Position numbers and translations under genes: made by a program. A stretch of 64,000 bases of DNA from Mycobacterium sp. D16Q14 (GTDB taxonomy: Bacteria; Actinomycetota; Actinomycetes; Mycobacteriales; Mycobacteriaceae), in the NCBI GenBank assembly GCA_002013415.1, contig MAEX01000023.1, positions 1-64,000 of the forward strand, read 5' to 3'. Below are positions 8,461 through 17,106 of the stretch, one piece after another. The notes beneath the pieces are model-generated. The model saw nothing but the letters and a program-made list of their open reading frames with translations. It made no database searches and had not been told where the DNA came from. The number at the start of each line of letters is the position of its first letter. Position 1 is the stretch's first letter.

Positions 8461-9168
8461 ATGCTCAAGACTCTTGCTGCACTCACTGCCGCGTGCACAT
8501 TCGCAGCCACCGCTCCGCTGGCGTTAGCCGATCCTGAACCGGTCCCGGCGCCCGCACCCGCGGCGGCAGAAGGTCCGGTGCCGCCACTGCCTCCTGCCGA
8601 CGGTGAGCCCGGCCCACCACCGGATAACGGCATCGTCGGCTCGGAGCCGCCGAGCGTCGTCACGACACCTGATGGCTGGATGTTGACGCTGGCCGCCGAG
8701 GAGGAGACCCAGCTGCCGATCCCGCCGCTGACCACCGCGCTGTCCTCACGCGAGTACCTGGCCGGAGGCACCTTCATCGGCACCGTCAAAGGCAGCGGAA
8801 GCACTAAACCCAAGGGCGGAACAATAGAGGCTGGCTACCAGATCGGCTGTGGTATCGCGCTAAGCGCTGTCCGCCTCACCGGAAGCATCGGTTTGTCCTC
8901 ATCCATCGGCCAGTCCGGGCTCGGCAACATCAGCATGCCACTCGTGGGCAACGTCGAGGTCAGGCCTAAGCCCGGCGAAGTCATCAATGTCTCGGTAACC
9001 AAGAAAAAGTTCAAAGGCAAGCAGACCCGTGTCACGCTCAAGGACGTACACATCAAGATCGACGGCTGCGTGGGACAGTCGTTCCTGCGTTCCTATGCGG
9101 TCCTGACCAGCAAAGGCAGCGGCACCGAGGACATCGTCGGCTACTACGGCGTCACCAAAACCGTCTAA
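8461..9168 (+). CDS. MspA-family porin 2
   Basis: A 235-aa paralogue of the preceding gene, sharing LTTALSSREYL, the EAGYQIGCGI motif and CVGQSFLRSYAVLTS. The signal peptide ends ALADPEP and is followed by a Pro/Ala/Glu-rich linker. Tandem arrangement and close similarity point to local gene duplication. The two chains could form mixed or separate oligomeric pores. A GAGAGGCCAGGA ribosome binding region precedes ATG 8461. Probably cotranscribed with porin 1 and the next gene. Confidence 0.85.
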   Translation: MLKTLAALTAACTFAATAPLALADPEPVPAPAPAAAEGPVPPLPPADGEPGPPPDNGIVGSEPPSVVTTPDGWMLTLAAEEETQLPIPPLTTALSSREYLAGGTFIGTVKGSGSTKPKGGTIEAGYQIGCGIALSAVRLTGSIGLSSSIGQSGLGNISMPLVGNVEVRPKPGEVINVSVTKKKFKGKQTRVTLKDVHIKIDGCVGQSFLRSYAVLTSKGSGTEDIVGYYGVTKTV

Positions 9169-9199
9169 ACCCGGACCGCAGGAAGGTGCACAGATACCC

Positions 9200-9886
9200 A
9201 TGATGCTTCCCGCTCTTTCATCCCTAAGGATTGGGGTTGCCGCAGCGCTGACAGCTGCTGCTCTGGTCGTCACCGCCGCTACCTGCGAGGCTGATCCGGG
9301 CCCCGATGTACCGGAGCAGCCGATAGCTCCCGTTAGACCACCTGGTTTGCCGGAGCCTCCGCCACCGTCACAGATCGGCAATCCGCTGGCCATGGCGGGC
9401 ACCGAACAGGGCCCCGGGGGCGTACCCACCAACCTAGGCATTGCGGGTGATCCGAGCCTGCTGGGCCAGAACACGGCGCCAGCTGCTCCCGGCGGCACTG
9501 GCCCGGTCACGGTCCCGGGCGCCAACGCCCTCAATAACCAGTATCTGCTGCCGCAGAACCTCATGCCGGCGGAGCCTGGCAAAGGGGAAATCTACGGGGT
9601 CGCCCCCGGTGAAGAGAACGCCGATGTTGCCGGAGGCGATTACCTGCGACGGCTGTGGCATCAACACCAAGACGGCCAGCTCGGAGGCGGGCTGCTGGGC
9701 CGACGCCCCAAGGAGGAGCTAAACCAACCTCTGCCCGGCACCGCGCCCCTGCCCGGAACTCGGATCCCGGGCTTGGGCGACGACGCTCAGGGGCCCGCCC
9801 CAGAACAATGGCACTGGACCCCGCCCGAACAACCGGAAAACGCTCCAGTAGTTCCGCCGCCGGCACCCGTTGCTGGACATGCCTAA
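9200..9886 (+). CDS. Exported proline-rich protein of the porin operon
   Basis: A 228-aa protein with an N-terminal signal peptide (hydrophobic residues about 12-28, cleavage near CEADPG). The mature part is rich in Pro and Gly and predicted to be disordered, with a short ordered centre (NALNNQYLLPQNLMPAEPG, then YLRRLWHQHQDGQLGGG). It begins 31 bases after porin 2 and is probably in the same operon, so a role as porin accessory or envelope linker is plausible. I do not recognise a named domain. ATG 9203 is an equally good start. Confidence 0.65.
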   Translation: MMLPALSSLRIGVAAALTAAALVVTAATCEADPGPDVPEQPIAPVRPPGLPEPPPPSQIGNPLAMAGTEQGPGGVPTNLGIAGDPSLLGQNTAPAAPGGTGPVTVPGANALNNQYLLPQNLMPAEPGKGEIYGVAPGEENADVAGGDYLRRLWHQHQDGQLGGGLLGRRPKEELNQPLPGTAPLPGTRIPGLGDDAQGPAPEQWHWTPPEQPENAPVVPPPAPVAGHA

Positions 9887-10022
9887 CCAGGCTGCGGTGC
9901 CGTGGCAGGGATCAGACCTCGGCCACAGCAATCTGTGCCTGTTCGGTCATCCGGCTGTCGATGCGTCAGGCTCCCGACCGTACCGAATCCGAGTGCTTGC
10001 GGCAGAGACGGTGAGTAGCTGA

Positions 10023-10346
10023 TTGATTAGACACGGAGTGGTTGGATATCAGAGCGGATGTCGTTGCCACGATTGCCAAACGGCCGAAGCTAGCCGGGTT
10101 CGCTGTATTGCAGAAGCTGAGCGCGCACGTTGGCGTGACGTCGAGCAGACGGCCAGCGTGCGCCCGGAAAGACGCAGAACCGATGTTTCAGATTGCATCG
10201 GCACTCGTCGGTATCAACGGTGGACAGTGTCGGAGATCAGCATTGCCCTGAACCAGTCACTACACCACGAACAAGTTGCCCACCTCACGGGACGTACAAC
10301 AAAAGCCGTGCGCCGTATGCGGCAAAAACTTAACCCGAACTTCTGA
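10023..10346 (+). CDS. Small phage-type protein with CxCxxC knuckle and helix-turn-helix
   Basis: A 107-aa frame starting at TTG directly after a stop. The N-terminus HGVVGYQSGCRCHDCQ resembles the HGT-GY-GCRC-xC motif of small actinophage proteins. The C-terminus (VAHLTGRTTKAVRRMRQKL) is a helix-turn-helix. Arg-rich composition and lack of neighbours in an operon suggest a phage or plasmid remnant. Its function is unknown, and the alternative start codon and weak ribosome binding site lower confidence. Confidence 0.45.
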   Translation: MIRHGVVGYQSGCRCHDCQTAEASRVRCIAEAERARWRDVEQTASVRPERRRTDVSDCIGTRRYQRWTVSEISIALNQSLHHEQVAHLTGRTTKAVRRMRQKLNPNF

Positions 10347-10428
10347 TTGAACGCACCTAAGCGGGCTCGGTTGTGCATGAACGACGTTCGTAAGTACCTG
10401 CGCAAGCACCTAGTCGGCTGGGCCTGCC

Positions 10429-10842
10429 CTACCGGGCGAGATCGGCGGCGAGTTGTTGTATGCGATCGGTGATGTCGTCGCGGATCAGGCGCATGCGTTC
10501 GATGCCGTCGATTCCGCGTTCGGAGGGTTCGTCAGTGTCCCAGTATTCGACGCGGACGCCGTCGGCGGCGTCGAGCTTGGCTTCCCGGCCCAGCACCACT
10601 ACCCGATCGACGCTGCGTAGCAGTTCCGGGTCGATGGGCCTGGGGTGTTCGCCGGTGATATCGACCCCCACTTCCAGGAGTGATTCGGCGGATAGTTGGT
10701 TGACGGCTGCGCCGGGCTCAGTGCCCGCCGAGTAGGTGTTGATGCGCTCTCCGGCTTCTTTGTGCATGAGCCCGGCCGCCATTTGAGACTTACCGCCGTT
10801 GCTGCGGCAGATGAATAGCACCGAGGGCTTGTCGCTGGTCAC
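10429..10842 (-). CDS. ArsC-like low-molecular-weight phosphatase with variant P-loop
   Basis: A 137-aa protein of the LMW-PTP/arsenate reductase fold. The phosphate loop reads CRSNGGKS: the position of the invariant Arg of CX5R is Lys. The acid loop region reads YWDTDEPSERG. I recall actinobacterial relatives with NGGKSQMA at this site, so it appears to be a real subfamily. The GTG at 10842 is chosen because AAGGAG lies about nine bases upstream; the longer frame adds an unlikely Ser/Arg-rich head. It is last in the arsenic operon. It may use mycothiol or thioredoxin, but activity on arsenate is unproven. Confidence 0.75.
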   Translation of the reverse strand: MTSDKPSVLFICRSNGGKSQMAAGLMHKEAGERINTYSAGTEPGAAVNQLSAESLLEVGVDITGEHPRPIDPELLRSVDRVVVLGREAKLDAADGVRVEYWDTDEPSERGIDGIERMRLIRDDITDRIQQLAADLAR

Positions 10843-10914
10843 TGTTGATCGGCTCCTTGAGTTGGAAAGTTCGAACTCTGTTGTGCGGGAAACAGATACA
10901 GGTAACACCGGCTG

Positions 10915-11583
10915 CTATCGCGTCGCGGCCACATCCAGTTCGGTCAGCAGGCTACGGACACGCCGTTCGATCTCATCGCGGATCGGGCGGGTCGCATCGG
11001 CCGATTTTCCGGCAGGGTCGGGCAGGTTCCAGTTCTCGTAACGCTTTCCGGGAAAGACCGGGCACGCGTCCCCGCAGCCCATGGTGATGACGACGTCGGT
11101 GGCCTGCACGATCTCGTCAGTCCAGGGTTTCGGGTATTCGCCAGTGATATCGATACCAGCTTCGGCCATCACCTCGATGGCGGCGGGGTTGATTTCACGA
11201 CCCGGCTCACTGCCACCTGACCAGGCCACAGCCTGATCGCCGGCCAGGTGGTTGAAGAACCCCAGCGCCATTTGGGAGCGTCCGGCGTTGTGGGTGCACA
11301 GGAACAGCACGGTGGGCTTGCCGTCGCTGACCTTGCCTTCCACTCGTGCCAGTGCGTGTAGGCGTTGGTGGGCGAAACGTTCGGCCAGCAGTGGAAGGAA
11401 GTTGGGAACGGTGGCCCGGCCTGCGAATTGCTCGTAGGACGAGTACAGGAACCGTTCGATCGTTTCGGTGCCGAAGGTGCCGTCAAACTCCGATTGCAGC
11501 CGGGTGGCCGCGGTGCGCAGAGCATGGCGCTGATCGATCGACAAATCCGTGCGCAGATTGTGTGTTACGGGGCTCTCGGTCAT
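10915..11583 (-). CDS. arsC: Arsenate reductase (ArsC, LMW-PTP type) with N-terminal helical domain
   Basis: A 222-aa protein. Residues 1-85 form a helical domain; residues about 90-218 are the ArsC catalytic domain with canonical CTHNAGRS (C96 nucleophile, R102). Further cysteines in MGCGDACPVF match the redox relay of arsenate reductases, and WNLPDPAG is the acid loop. In actinobacteria this family reduces arsenate to arsenite using mycothiol/mycoredoxin or thioredoxin. It starts three bases after the Acr3 stop, so reduction and export are coupled. Helical-domain fusion is common in actinobacterial ArsC. Confidence 0.9.
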   Translation of the reverse strand: MTESPVTHNLRTDLSIDQRHALRTAATRLQSEFDGTFGTETIERFLYSSYEQFAGRATVPNFLPLLAERFAHQRLHALARVEGKVSDGKPTVLFLCTHNAGRSQMALGFFNHLAGDQAVAWSGGSEPGREINPAAIEVMAEAGIDITGEYPKPWTDEIVQATDVVITMGCGDACPVFPGKRYENWNLPDPAGKSADATRPIRDEIERRVRSLLTELDVAATR

Positions 11584-11586
11584 GTC

Positions 11587-12717
11587 CTACTCCGTCACGC
11601 TTGTGGTGGAAGGGGCGGGCGAAACCTGCTGGGAGGCTGGAGTGGTGAATCGGTGGCGTACTGCCAGCGACACGTACACCAGGGCCACCAGAACAGGAAC
11701 TTCGATCAGGGGTCCGACGACCCCGGCTAGAGCTTGGCCGGAGGTGGCGCCGTAGGTGGCGATCGCGACTGCGATGGCCAGCTCGAAGTTGTTTCCGGCC
11801 GCGGTGAACGCCAGTGTGGTGGTGCGCGCATAGCCCAGGCCCAGGGCTGCACCGAGCAGGTAGCCGCCGCCCCACATGATCGCGAAGTAGGCCAGCAGCG
11901 GTAGCGCGATCCGCGCCACGTCCCAGGGCTTGGAGGTGATCTGATCGCCTTGCAGGGCAAAGAGAATCACGATGGTGAATAGCAGCCCGTACAAGGCCCA
12001 TGGCCCGATCACCGGCAGGAACTTCGACTCGTACCAGTCTCTGCCCTTGGTGCGTTCTCCGATGCGCCGGGATAGGTACCCGGCGAGCAACGGAATGCCC
12101 AGGAAGATCAGTACGGACTTGGCGATCTGCCCCGGCGAGGTGCTGATCTCGGTTTGAGGCAGGTGCAGCCAGCCGGGCAGCACCGACAGGTAGAACCACC
12201 CCAGCACCGCGAACATGACCACCTGAAACACCGAATTAAGCGCCACCAGCACGGCGGCCGCCTCGCGGTCCCCGCACGCCAGGTCGTTCCAGATGATCAC
12301 CATGGCAATACATCTGGCCAGTCCCACGATGATCAGGCCGGTGCGGTATTCAGGCAGATCGGGTAGCAGCAGCCACGCCAGGGCGAACATCAGCGCCGGG
12401 CCCAGCACCCAATTCAGCACCAGGGAGCCGATCAGTAGCTTGCGATCGCCAGTGACGGTGTCCAGGCGGTCATAGCGCACCTTGGCCAGCACCGGGTACA
12501 TCATGATCAACAGCCCAATCGCGATTGGCAGCGAAACCCCGTCGACCTGAATCTTTTCCAAGGCGGTATTCAGGGCAGGGACGCCCCGGCCCAGCAGCAG
12601 CCCCACAGCCATCGCGACACCGATCCACACCGGCAAGAACCGATCCAGCGTCGAGAGTTTCCCGGCCGTCGCAGGCGGGATCGGGGTGGTTGCCCGGTTC
12701 ATCGAGTCGTGCAGCAC
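11587..12717 (-). CDS. acr3: Acr3-type arsenite efflux transporter
   Basis: A 376-aa cytoplasmic membrane protein with about ten transmembrane helices. VLNWVLGPALMFALAWL and GLARCIAMVIIWNDLACGD contain the conserved TM4 cysteine, and FTAAGNNFELAIAVAIA the conserved TM9 glutamate region, all diagnostic of Acr3 As(III)/H+ exchangers. It lies between the CadI-type gene (overlapping 19 bases) and arsC in one operon. Arsenite substrate is assigned by family and context. Confidence 0.92.
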   Translation of the reverse strand: MLHDSMNRATTPIPPATAGKLSTLDRFLPVWIGVAMAVGLLLGRGVPALNTALEKIQVDGVSLPIAIGLLIMMYPVLAKVRYDRLDTVTGDRKLLIGSLVLNWVLGPALMFALAWLLLPDLPEYRTGLIIVGLARCIAMVIIWNDLACGDREAAAVLVALNSVFQVVMFAVLGWFYLSVLPGWLHLPQTEISTSPGQIAKSVLIFLGIPLLAGYLSRRIGERTKGRDWYESKFLPVIGPWALYGLLFTIVILFALQGDQITSKPWDVARIALPLLAYFAIMWGGGYLLGAALGLGYARTTTLAFTAAGNNFELAIAVAIATYGATSGQALAGVVGPLIEVPVLVALVYVSLAVRHRFTTPASQQVSPAPSTTSVTE

Positions 12718-13199
12718 GAGGGGGCCGCCTCGACTGTCTCAACATCGGCAGCATCGTTCTCGGGTACGGCGTGATCACAGGCACAGGCACAGGCCTCGCC
12801 TTGGGCGAGTAGTTCCGGAGTGGTCCCGAAGGTCTCCGAATCGGCTAGAACCGTGTAGATCTCCCACTTCTCGGCATCAGGGGCGGTGACCCACACCTTG
12901 TCCTGGGTGGCGAAACAGCACGTCGTGCCAATCTCCTCCTCGGTGAACATCCCGGCATCGGTCAGGCGGGCGATCTCCGAATGCACCTGCTCGCTCGACT
13001 CGACCTGAACCCCGAGATGGTTGATGGTGCCGCCATGGCCAGGGTTCTCCAGCAGCACCAACTTCAGCGGCGGTTCATCGATCGCGAAGTTCGCATAGCC
13101 CGGTTTACGCTTGGCTGGCTCAGCACCAAAGAGCTTGGAATAGAACGTGATTGCCTTATCAAGATCATCAACATTGAGGGCAAGCTGTACACGGGACAC
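12699..13199 (-). CDS. cadI: CadI/ArsI-type vicinal-oxygen-chelate protein
   Basis: A 166-aa glyoxalase-fold protein nearly collinear with M. tuberculosis CadI (Rv2641): SRVQLALNV, KPGYANFAI, PPLKLVLLE and TTCCFATQDKVWV. Q5, H61 and E113 sit where this fold binds metal, and the vicinal C94-C95 is shared with ArsI carbon-arsenic lyases. The C-terminal 45 residues add a Cys/His tail (ACACACDH, SCC) that could bind soft metals. First gene of the operon, divergent from arsR across the operator. Cadmium induction or organoarsenical cleavage are both possible; sequence alone does not decide. Confidence 0.85.
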   Translation of the reverse strand: MSRVQLALNVDDLDKAITFYSKLFGAEPAKRKPGYANFAIDEPPLKLVLLENPGHGGTINHLGVQVESSEQVHSEIARLTDAGMFTEEEIGTTCCFATQDKVWVTAPDAEKWEIYTVLADSETFGTTPELLAQGEACACACDHAVPENDAADVETVEAAPSCCTTR

Positions 13200-13266
13200 T
13201 GCGCCACCTCCACAACTAATGAGATATTCATCGAACTAGTCGGACAGCCGCAAGTATGCCACCTCT

Positions 13267-13280
13267 TTGACATATGTCAA
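13267..13280. promoter_or_regulatory. ArsR-type operator (TTGACATATGTCAA)
   Basis: A perfect 14-bp palindrome lies in the gap between the divergent cadI-acr3-arsC operon and arsR, 23 bases before the arsR start. It matches the style of ArsR/SmtB sites in mycobacteria. TTGACA inside it can also serve as a -35 element for arsR. Confidence 0.7.
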
Positions 13281-13302
13281 TGCGGCGGGGAGAATCCGTT
13301 GT

Positions 13303-13662
13303 ATGCCCAAAGCCCTGCCTGTGGTGGACACCACTAGTCCGGTGTGTTGTGCACCTGTGGCTGCTGGTCCAATGTCCGATATCCAGGCGTTGGAGGTAGC
13401 GCTGCGGCTCAAGGCCCTGGCCGACCCGGTGCGGGTCAAGATCATGTCCCAGCTGTTCAGCGCTGCTGAAGGCGAGATCATCAGTGGTGACCTGGCTGAG
13501 CTGCTCGGGCTCAGCGAATCGACCGTCAGTCACCACATGAACCAACTTCGCAAAGCTGGGCTCGTAGAGTCAGATCGTCGTGGCATGAAGGTGTTTCACC
13601 GCCCAGTGCCGGACGCCTTGACAGCCCTATGCGCTGTTCTGGACCCCGACTGCTGCCGCTAA
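13303..13662 (+). CDS. arsR: ArsR-family metal-sensing repressor
   Basis: A 119-aa repressor. The winged helix includes LADPVRVKIMSQL, then SGDLAELLGLSESTVSHHMNQLRKAGLV (recognition helix) and the wing ending KVFHRPV. Cysteine pairs at both ends (PVCCAP near residue 11, DPDCCR at the C-terminus) are good candidates for As(III) or Cd(II) ligands, unlike the classic ELCVCDL site. ATG 13303 follows GGGGAG at ten bases; the longer frame runs through the operator and is rejected. It presumably releases the palindrome when metal binds. Confidence 0.9.
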   Translation: MPKALPVVDTTSPVCCAPVAAGPMSDIQALEVALRLKALADPVRVKIMSQLFSAAEGEIISGDLAELLGLSESTVSHHMNQLRKAGLVESDRRGMKVFHRPVPDALTALCAVLDPDCCR

Positions 13663-14329
13663 ACCTGAGAGGGCCCACCCGCCTCTACAAGGCCGGGGCT
13701 GCTGAAGGTTCGGTTGACTCCTTGACCTGCCCTACGGATCGGCTACCCGTTGTGGTCTGAAGATTCAGGCTGGGACGGGTGGATTTTTGTAGGTTAGTTC
13801 GTGCTCGGTCGGGGTGCGGTAGTTCAGGCCGGAGTGCCGGCGGCGGGGCAACCCGGTATCGACGAGTCGGTCGATCACCGGGTGAATCCTTTGGGTGCGG
13901 CTTGTCCTCCCCGAAGAATTTCGATGCCCGCGTGAGGATTTCAACTTCGCGCTCCAGTTCGCGGATACGTTTCCTGTCCCGCGCCAACTCGGCACTCTCG
14001 GCAGTAGGAACACCCGAAACTTCGCCCCTATCGACCCGATCCTGGCGCACCCAATTATGCAAACACCCCTCGCTGATCCCAACATCTGCAGCAACACCTG
14101 TGATTGGCTTACCTGCCCTCAGGAGCGCGACAGCGCGGGCACGGAACTCCGCTGGATACGGTTGGGCATGATCGAAAGCCTTTCAGAAAAGGCCCGATCC
14201 TCACACCATCCCGTTGAGGTCGACATCTAACCTCCCGCGCTAGACGCACTCACGCCGTCACGTGGAAGAGATTTCAAGGCCAAGTCAGGCGTCGGCAAGG
14301 CGCTTCACCGTTGAATCACGGTGAGCCAT
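13663..14329. other. Stretch without intact genes; holds an IS3 remnant
   Basis: Between arsR and the exported protein at 14330 there is no intact gene. The recognisable content is the decayed transposase at 13765-14182; the flanks (13663-13764 and 14183-14329) show nothing further I can identify. Confidence 0.6.
13765..14182 (-). pseudogene. IS3-family insertion sequence, internally deleted
   Basis: Reading leftward from 14182, one frame gives an OrfA transposase (PYPAEFRARAVALLRAGKP, then VGISEGCLHNWVRQ, then a leucine-zipper helix RDRKRIRELEREVEIL ending FFGED). A shift to a second frame gives only the C-terminal end of OrfB (GLPRRRHSGLNYRTPTEHEL, stop at 13765). Nearly the whole DDE integrase core is missing, and no ATG is left for OrfA, so the element is dead. 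A clear right terminal repeat is not visible. It marks one edge of the resistance block. Confidence 0.8.
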
Positions 14330-14857
14330 TTAGAAAGTCGAGCTGTCTTCTGGGCCGAGCACGAACCCGTGGGGGGCCCTTGAGGTTGACTCGCCAGGTC
14401 CTGGGACGGTCTCGACAACACAGTTGGTCATCGCCTCGTCAACCGCGCAAGTGCCGGTCCATACCCCGCGGGTGAACACGACCTTGCTACCCGCCGGCAA
14501 CAGTTTCGCCGGCCCGGGACTGGGCGGAGAGTTGCCGAATTTACCGGCTTCCATGTAGCTCGCGGTCACGCTGCTATGGCTACTCCCTGGAATCCGCCCG
14601 GTGCACGTCGCGATGTCCCACATACCTCGAACATTGATCACCACACTGCAGTTCTGGCCCGCTGGGGTGCTGAACTGCACGCTGCTCACGGCACCGCTAT
14701 AGCCGCTGGTTGGGATCGCGACCGTATAGTCGGACGTCTTCACCGCGGTATACCGATCCAGATCCGGTAATTGGGGTTCAGCGACGGCCGACGGCGCCAA
14801 TAACAAGCCGCTGGCCGCCAGCGCGCCGATACATCCAAAAGTCCGAGCGGACGCCAT
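14330..14857 (-). CDS. Exported hypothetical protein
   Basis: A 175-aa protein with a signal peptide (hydrophobic residues 7-24, likely cleavage after AVAEP). The mature part is beta-rich and carries four cysteines (CSVVIN, ATCTG, GTCAVD, TNCVVE), enough for two disulfides, consistent with an extracytoplasmic fold. I do not recognise the family. It stands alone, with divergent or empty flanks. Confidence 0.7.
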   Translation of the reverse strand: MASARTFGCIGALAASGLLLAPSAVAEPQLPDLDRYTAVKTSDYTVAIPTSGYSGAVSSVQFSTPAGQNCSVVINVRGMWDIATCTGRIPGSSHSSVTASYMEAGKFGNSPPSPGPAKLLPAGSKVVFTRGVWTGTCAVDEAMTNCVVETVPGPGESTSRAPHGFVLGPEDSSTF

Positions 14858-15169
14858 TCCACCACGTTAACAGCGCGCGCCAGCCATTAGGGCAACTCCG
14901 TCTTGGTGGCGCACTGCCGCTTGCCCAGCTGATCGCAGCGCATCAGTTACCCGGACAGCGAATACTGGGCTCATGCGCTTAGCAGCCTCAGGAGCAGGCT
15001 AGCGTCCAGACATTGTGGGCGCGTTCCGGAACGACAAACGGGACCACAGCTGATCAGCCTCGTCGGGGTTCTCAACAGGTCCCCGAGGGCGGGGAGCTGT
15101 GAATAGCTGACCAAACTCTAACGGGTCAGCGCCTCACATTCGTCCCTGGACCGCCGTAGCCGCCGCCAC
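14858..15169. other. Intergenic region, nothing recognised
   Basis: About 310 bases upstream of the exported protein and downstream of the MpaB gene. Only short frames occur, without ribosome binding sites. I see no repeat, RNA gene or operator worth naming. Confidence 0.5.
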
Positions 15170-16270
15170 TCACCCGAACGGGCAGGTGCCGGTGGGCTGT
15201 TCCGGAACGGCGAAGCTGTCCAGCCGGTAGCTGTGGTAGAAGTCGGCCAGGCGCTCGTTACGTCGCGTCAGGGAACGCGAGACCTTGTCGTACCTGCGCT
15301 GCGCGTTGCGCGAACCGTCGAGCTGGGAACGAGCGTCGTCAAGCCGAATCATGTTGTACAGCATGGGTTCTATGAGTAGCCGCTCAGGCGTAACACGCCA
15401 CACCAGCTGCAGCAGACGCGTGTACAACGCGAACTCGACATTGTGACGGGGCTTGAGCCGAAATCCGATCATCTCGCGTATCTGGGGATGCATTGCCTTG
15501 GCCGAACAGACCTGAATCACCCGGCCCGCGACCGGGCGAATCGCGAGCCAGAGTGGCAGCAGGGCTGGGCGTATCGCGGCGGGAACGAGCAACGTCGGCA
15601 GCGGTAGTCGCATCAAACCGGCGAACTGATCGCGCAGAAAGCCGTTGGACTGCAACCTGGTTTCCACCATGTCGTCGTAGTAGTCGACAAAGGCGGCGTA
15701 TGTGTCCGGGAATTTCCCCTTGGCACTGGGCAGTTCGAGATCCTTGAGCAGGTACCGCTGGTATTGATACCCGGCCTCCTGCTCCGCGGGGGTCATCGCG
15801 TAACCCGTGCAGTAGGGGAAGGCCTCCATCGTGGCGTTCATCGCGCTGGCCGCAATCCATATCCACAGCTCGGGATCCAATGCGCTGTAACGAATCCCCT
15901 CATACTCACCCACTCCGGTGCCCCGCACATCGCGGTGTCGCTCCTTGAGCCATTGCGCCGTGGCGGCCCGCTGCTGCTGATTGCCTGCCAAGAGCGATAT
16001 CGCGCTCAACGCGCTCCGGATGCCCCGGTCGGTGAAGTTCTGGCGGAACCGTCCCGTGCGATCGACAGATGCTGCGACCGGCATCAGGGCCACCTCATCG
16101 AACAGCACCCCGCCGAAGACGCCGACCAGGGGACTGCCCAGGTGCTTGCGAAATGCGTCCATGACGCGTGGACGCACCCCGTCCCCGCGCAGGAAGGCCA
16201 GGCCGTCCTCGTGGCCATCGCCACCGGATTCGCAGTCATGTGTGGTGTCGCGCGGCAGTACATGCGTCAT
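15170..16270 (-). CDS. MpaB-family oxygenase (DUF2236)
   Basis: A 366-aa helical haem-type protein of the DUF2236/MpaB family, related to latex-clearing protein and fungal MpaB. Features that fit the family are GSPLVGVFGGVLFDEVALMPV near residue 45, the HRDVRGTGVGEYEGIRYSALDPELWIWI stretch (H near 108 is a candidate haem ligand, written here in full only as H-R-D-V-R-G and L-D-P-E-L), and the C-terminal RPVAGRVIQVCSA segment. Substrates are unknown, with roles suggested in lipid or terpene oxidation. It is divergent from a TetR regulator with a shared operator. Confidence 0.8.
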   Translation of the reverse strand: MTHVLPRDTTHDCESGGDGHEDGLAFLRGDGVRPRVMDAFRKHLGSPLVGVFGGVLFDEVALMPVAASVDRTGRFRQNFTDRGIRSALSAISLLAGNQQQRAATAQWLKERHRDVRGTGVGEYEGIRYSALDPELWIWIAASAMNATMEAFPYCTGYAMTPAEQEAGYQYQRYLLKDLELPSAKGKFPDTYAAFVDYYDDMVETRLQSNGFLRDQFAGLMRLPLPTLLVPAAIRPALLPLWLAIRPVAGRVIQVCSAKAMHPQIREMIGFRLKPRHNVEFALYTRLLQLVWRVTPERLLIEPMLYNMIRLDDARSQLDGSRNAQRRYDKVSRSLTRRNERLADFYHSYRLDSFAVPEQPTGTCPFG

Positions 16271-16285
16271 CGCATCCTCCGTCGG

Positions 16286-16312
16286 TGTTAGTAACTGAGT
16301 TGAACACTAACA
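16286..16312. promoter_or_regulatory. TetR operator between MpaB gene and regulator
   Basis: Inverted arms TGTTAGT (16286-16292) and ACTAACA (16306-16312) are separated by 13 bases. The site is 16 bases upstream of the MpaB start and 46 upstream of the TetR start, a usual place for a repressor of both. Confidence 0.6.
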
Positions 16313-16357
16313 TTGCAACATCGGGTTGGGAAGGAGTTCTGCGTGAGAGACTGAGCC

Positions 16358-16960
16358 GTGTCTGCAGATCCGGATCCGACCGGCGAGCGCATCCTCGAGG
16401 CCGCGCTGCAGACCATGCTCAGCTTCGGCATCCGCCGTGCCACGGTCGACGAGATCGCAAGGCGTGCGGGTGTATCGCATATGACGGTGTATCGCCGCTG
16501 GTCCAACAAGACCGAGCTGGTGCTCGCTGTCCTCATGCGCGAGGCGCAGACGATGTTCTCCGCCATAGACCGCGAAATCGCTGCCCTGGAAAGTCCCGAG
16601 GACAAGCTGGTGGCGGGTTTTACCGGGATCTATTGGTATGTGCATACCCATTCGCTGATGCAGCGGGCGGTGGAGACCGATCCGGAATCTGTGCTGCCGG
16701 TCATCACAAGTGGGGCGGGGCCAGCCCTGGATATGGCGACCACATACCTGGCCGGTCATGTGGCCCGCAGTGCCGGTGACCTCGTTGACGACTCCTACGG
16801 TGTCGCAGAAGTTTTTGTGCGCCTGACGCATTCGCTCATTCTGGCGCCCAGTCCCCGGCGGGAGATCGCCACCAGGGAAGACGCCGAACGGTACGCCCGT
16901 CAGTACATACTGCCTATCGCCCGGGCGTTGGTCCGGGAGCCGGGCAAGGCGGTCCATTAG
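16358..16960 (+). CDS. TetR-family repressor
   Basis: A 200-aa regulator starting at GTG. Residues about 8-55 form the TetR DNA-binding domain (ILEAALQTMLSFGIRRATVD, then IARRAGVSHMTVYRRWSNK). The C-terminal ligand domain is helical and unassigned. It is divergent from the MpaB oxygenase and probably represses it via the TGTTAGT/ACTAACA site. AAGGAG lies 21 bases upstream of the GTG, farther than usual, and the nearer GTG at 16343 runs into a stop. Confidence 0.85.
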   Translation: MSADPDPTGERILEAALQTMLSFGIRRATVDEIARRAGVSHMTVYRRWSNKTELVLAVLMREAQTMFSAIDREIAALESPEDKLVAGFTGIYWYVHTHSLMQRAVETDPESVLPVITSGAGPALDMATTYLAGHVARSAGDLVDDSYGVAEVFVRLTHSLILAPSPRREIATREDAERYARQYILPIARALVREPGKAVH

Positions 16961-17106
16961 GGCCTGGCGCTGGAGCCTCTCGGCGACGCCAGTCCACATC
17001 TGAGACGGCCACTGTGCGCGCTTTCGGCCGGTGGGCGGCGGGGCCAAGTAATCTTTGTGCATTGACCATGGCCGGGGACGTAACGACGAGACATTGGGGG
17101 TAGCGG

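Noticed and set aside
10023..10346. Prophage
   Set aside because: Only one phage-like small gene is present; no integrase, capsid or attachment site is visible.
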